Source: Methylovulum sp. (GTDB lineage Bacteria > Pseudomonadota > Gammaproteobacteria > Methylococcales > Methylomonadaceae). Taken from it: a DNA stretch of 8,586 nt. Below the pieces are notes generated by a model that was not told the DNA's origin, did no database searches, and saw nothing but the letters and a program-made list of their open reading frames with translations. The DNA is taken from NCBI GenBank assembly GCA_016919605.1, contig JACXTQ010000132.1, forward strand, positions 1 to 8,586. Reading direction: 5' to 3'. Of this stretch, positions 5,800 through 8,586 are shown in pieces. Position 1 is the stretch's first letter; every line of letters starts with the position of its first letter. A program made the translations under genes and the position numbers.

Positions 5800-5910
5800 C
5801 GATGGCGACCAATGGTCTGTGCCACCAAATAGCAAGTGGCATCGGTTGTAACTGACTATCAATAACTTATTTTTACCAAGCACTAAATAACGCTTGGTAT
5901 TGAGGAAAAC
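5800..5910 (+). promoter_or_regulatory. Leader region with two inverted repeats before the GNAT gene
   Basis: Two palindromes, each with a 10-base centre, fill most of this 111-base gap. The first is TGCCAC/GTGGCA (5820-5825 and 5836-5841); it is the third copy of the GCCACCA...GGCA leader motif. The second is TACCAAGC/GCTTGGTA (5874-5881 and 5892-5899), a perfect 8-bp stem ending 2 bases before the GAGGA ribosome binding site (5902-5906) of the GNAT gene. No T-run follows either, so they are not terminators. The second could limit ribosome access or be an operator. A weak promoter-like TTGTAA (5846-5851) with an AT-rich -10 zone near 5868 is too poor to call. Confidence 0.5.
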
Positions 5911-6378
5911 ATGAAAGCACTTAATAAATTTATGACTCCCAAAGGTGAATGTGTCATTTGGATGGCAACATCTGGAAAAGACGCGCCTGAGTTTTGGACG
6001 CTTATGGGATCCTGGTTTGCATCAAAGGAAGTAGCCGAATCGCTTGGAGAAAGCATCTATGACAATGAGGATATTATTTGGACGTTAGCCATTATTAATG
6101 AAAAAGTCGTGGGGTTTGGTGCCATTGATTTAAGCCATAGTGATAAAAAAATCGCTTTGCTAAATTATGGTTTTATGCAGAAAGACTTCCGCAGCACTGG
6201 TATTTACAAACGCATTTTGGAAAGCCGGATTAAGCTGATAATGGAAGATACCGATGCCGAAACAATTAAGGCTCTTTGCACGGGTGATAGTGCGCCAACG
6301 CTTTCTAAACTGGGTTTTTCTGAGAAATCAAAACGTGGACGGTATACGTGGTTTGTGAAAGAGGTTAAGCGCAAATGA
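5911..6378 (+). CDS. GNAT-fold acetyltransferase-like protein, first gene of the IbrA-IbrB cassette
   Basis: Encodes 155 aa, with GAGGA 4 bases before the ATG. The layout fits a single GNAT domain: strand EDIIWTLAIINEKVVGFGAIDL (about 53-74, with a Val-Val-Gly-Phe turn), then strand IALLNYGFMQ (81-90). Next comes the acyl-CoA loop DFRSTGIYKRIL (92-103) with a long following helix. A motif-B-like APTLSKLGFSEKSKRGRYTWF (128-147) closes the domain. The CoA loop R94-S-T-G97-I-Y99 keeps Arg and the central Gly of the (Q/R)-x-x-G-x-(G/A) signature but ends in Tyr. The cofactor pocket may be altered, or the protein may not be an ordinary acetyltransferase. The stop overlaps the IbrA-like start as ATGA, indicating coupled translation. 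The substrate is unknown; DNA, a nucleotide intermediate or a partner protein are all possible given the neighbours. Confidence 0.82.
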   Translation: MKALNKFMTPKGECVIWMATSGKDAPEFWTLMGSWFASKEVAESLGESIYDNEDIIWTLAIINEKVVGFGAIDLSHSDKKIALLNYGFMQKDFRSTGIYKRILESRIKLIMEDTDAETIKALCTGDSAPTLSKLGFSEKSKRGRYTWFVKEVKRK

Positions 6379-7607
6379 ATGTTTACCAAGCCGCTTTATC
6401 GAGGATAGAAGAGGCGATTTTAACGCATGATGATTTTTATGTGTCATTTAGCGGAGGAAAAGATTCCGGCGTGTTGCTTAATTTAGTGATTGAAGTGGCG
6501 AAAAAACTTAATAGATTGCCAGTAAAAACCGTATTTGCAGACTTAGAAATCATTTTTGAGGAAACTTCTCGTTACACACGCAGCTTAATGGATAGTGCTG
6601 ACGTTGAACCCTATTGGTTATGCTTGTCCGAAATTGAAAACAATGCCAGCAGCGTTTATCAACGTTATTTTAAATATTGGGGGAAAACCGAAAATCCTTG
6701 GGCCCGAGACATGCCGGATATGCCTTATGTTATCAATGAAGATAACTGCCCTGACTGGCTAAAACCCTATTATGTAAGCAAGTCGTCTAATGAATGGACT
6801 ATTACCAAATTTGGCGAGGCATTATGCGACAAGACCGGGGCGCAAGCTATCGCCAATTTTATCGGTATGCGTGATGATGAAAGCTACGGTCGATTAATGA
6901 ATGTGCGTTGCATGAAAAACCGCGACAAAAAAAATCCACATACTTACCGCTATGTGGGCAAAGACCCGCGCACTTGGATTTGTTTGCCCATCCATGATTG
7001 GAAAATTGCCGATGTTTGGCATTACTACGCCGTCAATAAACTCGACTATAACCGTGTTTATGATGCCATGTGGAAAATGGGCATCCCACCACATGAACAA
7101 CGGACCTGTTTTGCTTTTGGCGAAGAGCAAAGCAAAACCTTAAATCAGTGGTGTGTTATTGAACCTGCGACTTGGAATCGCATGGTTGAGCGCGTCCAAG
7201 GTGCTAATTTTGGCAAGATGTACAACCATACCCGGATCAATAGCGGCAAAGTCAAAAAGCCTGAAAACTTAAGCTGGAAAGAATACACAAAAGTGCTAAT
7301 GGTATCATTGCCAGAGGCATCACGGGAAATATTTGAGGAAAAATTCAAGATCGTGTTTTGGTATCACTGGCATCATTACGAAGTAAAAGAAAATATTGCC
7401 AAAGATATTTACATTCAGGATAGTCGGAAAGATTGCAAGGCAATGATGGCAAAAACTGGGCTTAAGCAAAAATATTTTATTACATGGGAAACGCTTGCCA
7501 GCGCGATTATCAAGCGTGACTTTGTTTTTAAAAAATATGGCTTTGGTTATTCAAACAAGATGCAAGAAAAAATTGAGAGGTTGTACGAAAAATGGCAGGA
7601 CATCTAA
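6375..7607 (+). CDS. ibrA: IbrA-like PP-loop ATP-pyrophosphatase (PAPS-reductase-like, DUF3440)
   Basis: Encodes 410 aa, near the length of E. coli IbrA as I recall it. The PP-loop SFSGGKDSG (24-32) binds ATP and activates a substrate by adenylation, as in PAPS reductases, CysD and the phosphorothioation enzyme DndC. Further hallmarks are FADLEIIFEET (54-64), IGMRDDES (163-170), which corresponds to the G-x-R-x-x-E-S element of the family, and PIHDWKIADVWHYY (205-218). A conserved-looking Cys lies in QRTCFAFGEE (232-241). The C-terminal third is basic and aromatic (FWYHWHHY, about 348-355) and fits the DUF3440 tail of the IbrA group. It overlaps the GNAT gene by 4 bases and the IbrB-like gene by 16; GAGG (6361-6364) is its ribosome site. 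In E. coli ibrA and ibrB are paired, phage-linked genes reported to raise expression of eib immunoglobulin-binding genes; their chemistry is not settled. Confidence 0.9.
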   Translation: MNVYQAALSRIEEAILTHDDFYVSFSGGKDSGVLLNLVIEVAKKLNRLPVKTVFADLEIIFEETSRYTRSLMDSADVEPYWLCLSEIENNASSVYQRYFKYWGKTENPWARDMPDMPYVINEDNCPDWLKPYYVSKSSNEWTITKFGEALCDKTGAQAIANFIGMRDDESYGRLMNVRCMKNRDKKNPHTYRYVGKDPRTWICLPIHDWKIADVWHYYAVNKLDYNRVYDAMWKMGIPPHEQRTCFAFGEEQSKTLNQWCVIEPATWNRMVERVQGANFGKMYNHTRINSGKVKKPENLSWKEYTKVLMVSLPEASREIFEEKFKIVFWYHWHHYEVKENIAKDIYIQDSRKDCKAMMAKTGLKQKYFITWETLASAIIKRDFVFKKYGFGYSNKMQEKIERLYEKWQDI

Positions 7608-8125
7608 ATAAAACCGCCGATATGTTCGGCAACGGCACTATTGAAATTAAGATGCCAGTGTTGGTACGGATTGAGTATCTAAAGCCAAACCCTTGGAACC
7701 CTAACGCAGTTGCTAAACCGGAATTGGAATTGCTAAAGCTGAATATTCAAAAAAGCGGCTTTTGCTTCCCCATTGTAGTGATACAGGAAAGCGAAACAAG
7801 TTACATGATTGTGGACGGCTTTCACCGACACCTGGCTGCCAAACATTTCAAAATGGAATACGTTCCTGTTGTCATTTTAAATGCTGATGTTAGCGAACTT
7901 ATGAGCGCAACTATCCGATTTAACCGCGCTCGTGGGACTCACCAAATAAACCAAATGAGCAATATTGTTGCCGATTTGGTAGGGCTTGGTATGGATGACT
8001 GCCAAATTTCTAAAAATCTTGGTATGGATGCCGATGAGGTATTGAGGTTAAAACAAAATTCAGGAATGCCTGATTTATTTGCTAAACATGAGTATTCAGC
8101 AGCATGGGAGCCAAAATATGACTAA
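7592..8125 (+). CDS. ibrB: IbrB-like ParB/sulfiredoxin-fold protein
   Basis: Encodes 177 aa. The N-terminal ParB-like nuclease/sulfiredoxin-fold domain runs from VLVRIEYLKPNPWNPN (23-38) through ELLKLNIQKSGFCFPIVV (46-63) to the signature VDGFHRHLAAK (74-84). That signature replaces the GERR box of ParB and the GCHR box of sulfiredoxin; the sulfiredoxin cysteine is absent. Next is the element typical of the IbrB group as I recall it, ATIRFNRARGTHQINQMSNI (106-125), and a helix-turn-helix-like segment LGMDDCQISKNLGMDADEVL (132-151). Domains of this fold can bind CTP or ATP and DNA. The start overlaps the ibrA-like gene by 16 bases with GAGAGG (7575-7580) about 11 bases before it; later ATG codons have no ribosome site. 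It presumably works with the IbrA-like protein, either as a DNA-targeting partner or as a second enzyme step. Confidence 0.9.
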   Translation: MAGHLNKTADMFGNGTIEIKMPVLVRIEYLKPNPWNPNAVAKPELELLKLNIQKSGFCFPIVVIQESETSYMIVDGFHRHLAAKHFKMEYVPVVILNADVSELMSATIRFNRARGTHQINQMSNIVADLVGLGMDDCQISKNLGMDADEVLRLKQNSGMPDLFAKHEYSAAWEPKYD

Positions 8126-8390
8126 GCTAATAATTTTAGAACGCGGAAAACCTTACCTAATTGATAATGCGGAACAGCGGTTGTTAGTCGATTTATATGC
8201 CGTTGATGACAAGGGTATTTTACGGGCGATACGAGCCGTAACGTTATCACCTAAATTAAACTTGGGTTTTTTATCCGCTGTGCAAGAACAGCTGTCCGTC
8301 ACCACGGGCGAAAAACAGATAGCTGTCTGGATGCGCCAACAGCCAGAACAGCTCTCCCAACAAATTAAAATGGAAGCATTGGGAAAATGA
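8118..8390 (+). CDS. Unrecognised 90-aa protein of the IbrA-IbrB operon
   Basis: The ATG at 8118 is chosen because GGGAG (8106-8110) lies 7 bases before it; the in-frame ATG at 8079 would overlap the ibrB-like gene by 47 bases without a ribosome site. It overlaps the ibrB-like stop by 8 bases and the next gene by 4 (ATGA). The sequence MTKLIILERGKPYLIDNAEQ begins with a hydrophobic strand. The middle is mixed (LLVDLYAVDDKGILRAIRAV), and the C-terminus is Gln-rich and helical (VWMRQQPEQLSQQIKMEAL). No motif, membrane segment or metal site is seen and I do not recognise the family. Sitting between the ibrB-like gene and a small helix-turn-helix gene, it could be an accessory of either. Confidence 0.75.
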   Translation: MTKLIILERGKPYLIDNAEQRLLVDLYAVDDKGILRAIRAVTLSPKLNLGFLSAVQEQLSVTTGEKQIAVWMRQQPEQLSQQIKMEALGK

Positions 8391-8586
8391 AGCCCAACGC
8401 TGAAAAGCACAACCCTGATCCTGAATACCTTAGGCAATTGATAGAATCAGCAGGAATAAGCCAACGAGCGGCGGCGCGGCTTTGTGGCGTATCTGAGCGG
8501 ATAATGCGGCAGTATTTAGCTAACCGTGAAGCCAATACGGCACTGAATGCGCCTTATAGCGTCCAGTTTTGTTTGGAACATTTAAA
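8387..8586 (+). CDS. Small helix-turn-helix transcriptional regulator, partial (C-terminus outside the window)
   Basis: Starts with an ATGA overlap on the preceding gene and stays open to the window end (66 codons). The helix-turn-helix is clear: YLRQLIESAGISQRAAARLC (about 14-33), then GVSERIMRQYLA (34-45), with the Q-x-x-A-A-R...G-V-S-x-R pattern of Cro/XRE-like domains. APYSVQFCLEHL follows. That combination, N-P-D-P-x-Y-L-R at the start and APYxVQFxLE after the helices, is common in short phage-encoded regulators of about 70-80 aa, so only a few residues are probably missing. As the last visible gene of the operon downstream of P2, it is a plausible repressor of the TAGGCG-N5-CGCCTA operators. 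No direct evidence ties it to that site. Confidence 0.82.
   Translation, partial: MKPNAEKHNPDPEYLRQLIESAGISQRAAARLCGVSERIMRQYLANREANTALNAPYSVQFCLEHL

Noticed and set aside
5874..5899. Inverted repeat before the GNAT gene as a terminator
   Set aside because: No T-run follows on either strand and a ribosome site comes immediately after, so termination is unlikely.
8079..8390. Longer 103-codon form of the 90-aa gene
   Set aside because: Would overlap the ibrB-like gene by 47 bases and lacks a ribosome site, whereas the ATG at 8118 has GGGAG at ideal spacing.
1..8586. CRISPR array, tRNA, insertion sequence or attachment site
   Set aside because: No regularly spaced repeat series, cloverleaf, transposase or integrase gene, or duplicated core was seen in reading both strands; the only clear direct repeats are short pairs in the divergent region.

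Overview
The window looks like part of a bacteriophage or prophage of a proteobacterium. Genes are densely packed and often overlap. A leftward structural block faces a rightward block of DNA-handling and regulatory genes. The promoters are of the sigma-70 type and most genes have good Shine-Dalgarno sequences. A host genus cannot be named from sequence alone. No integrase, tRNA, attachment site or host gene is visible, so a free phage contig and an integrated prophage cannot be told apart.

Left part (1-2147, minus strand): a probable major capsid protein with a beta-rich insertion, followed 13 bases downstream by the first 113 codons of an unrecognised gene that leaves the window.

Divergent intergenic region (about 2091-2669): it holds a 10-bp stem hairpin just upstream of the favoured capsid start, a leftward intrinsic terminator (2199-2223), a 13-base direct repeat with 28-bp spacing, two lone CGCCTA half-sites, a possible 20-codon ORF, and a bidirectional terminator (2543-2571). 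It ends with a well-formed rightward promoter that has a palindromic operator between -35 and -10.

Middle part (2670-5271, plus strand): a cysteine-rich, possibly HARP-like DNA-binding protein overlaps by 17 bases an SNF2-family helicase/translocase. They look like a two-subunit version of a SMARCAL1-type machine. A second copy of the same promoter and operator (TAGGCG-N5-CGCCTA at the same offset from -35) follows directly and drives a 139-aa protein of unknown function.

Right part (5911-8586, plus strand): five overlapping genes form one translational unit. In order they are a GNAT-type acetyltransferase, an IbrA-like PP-loop (PAPS-reductase-like, DUF3440) protein, an IbrB-like ParB/sulfiredoxin-fold protein, a 90-aa unknown, and the start of a small helix-turn-helix regulator. 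The last gene is a natural candidate for the repressor of the two identical operators. A GCCACCA...GGCA hairpin recurs in the leaders at 2621, 5331 and 5821. The best candidates for an undescribed system are the GNAT-IbrA-IbrB cassette and the shared operator/leader regulon around it.
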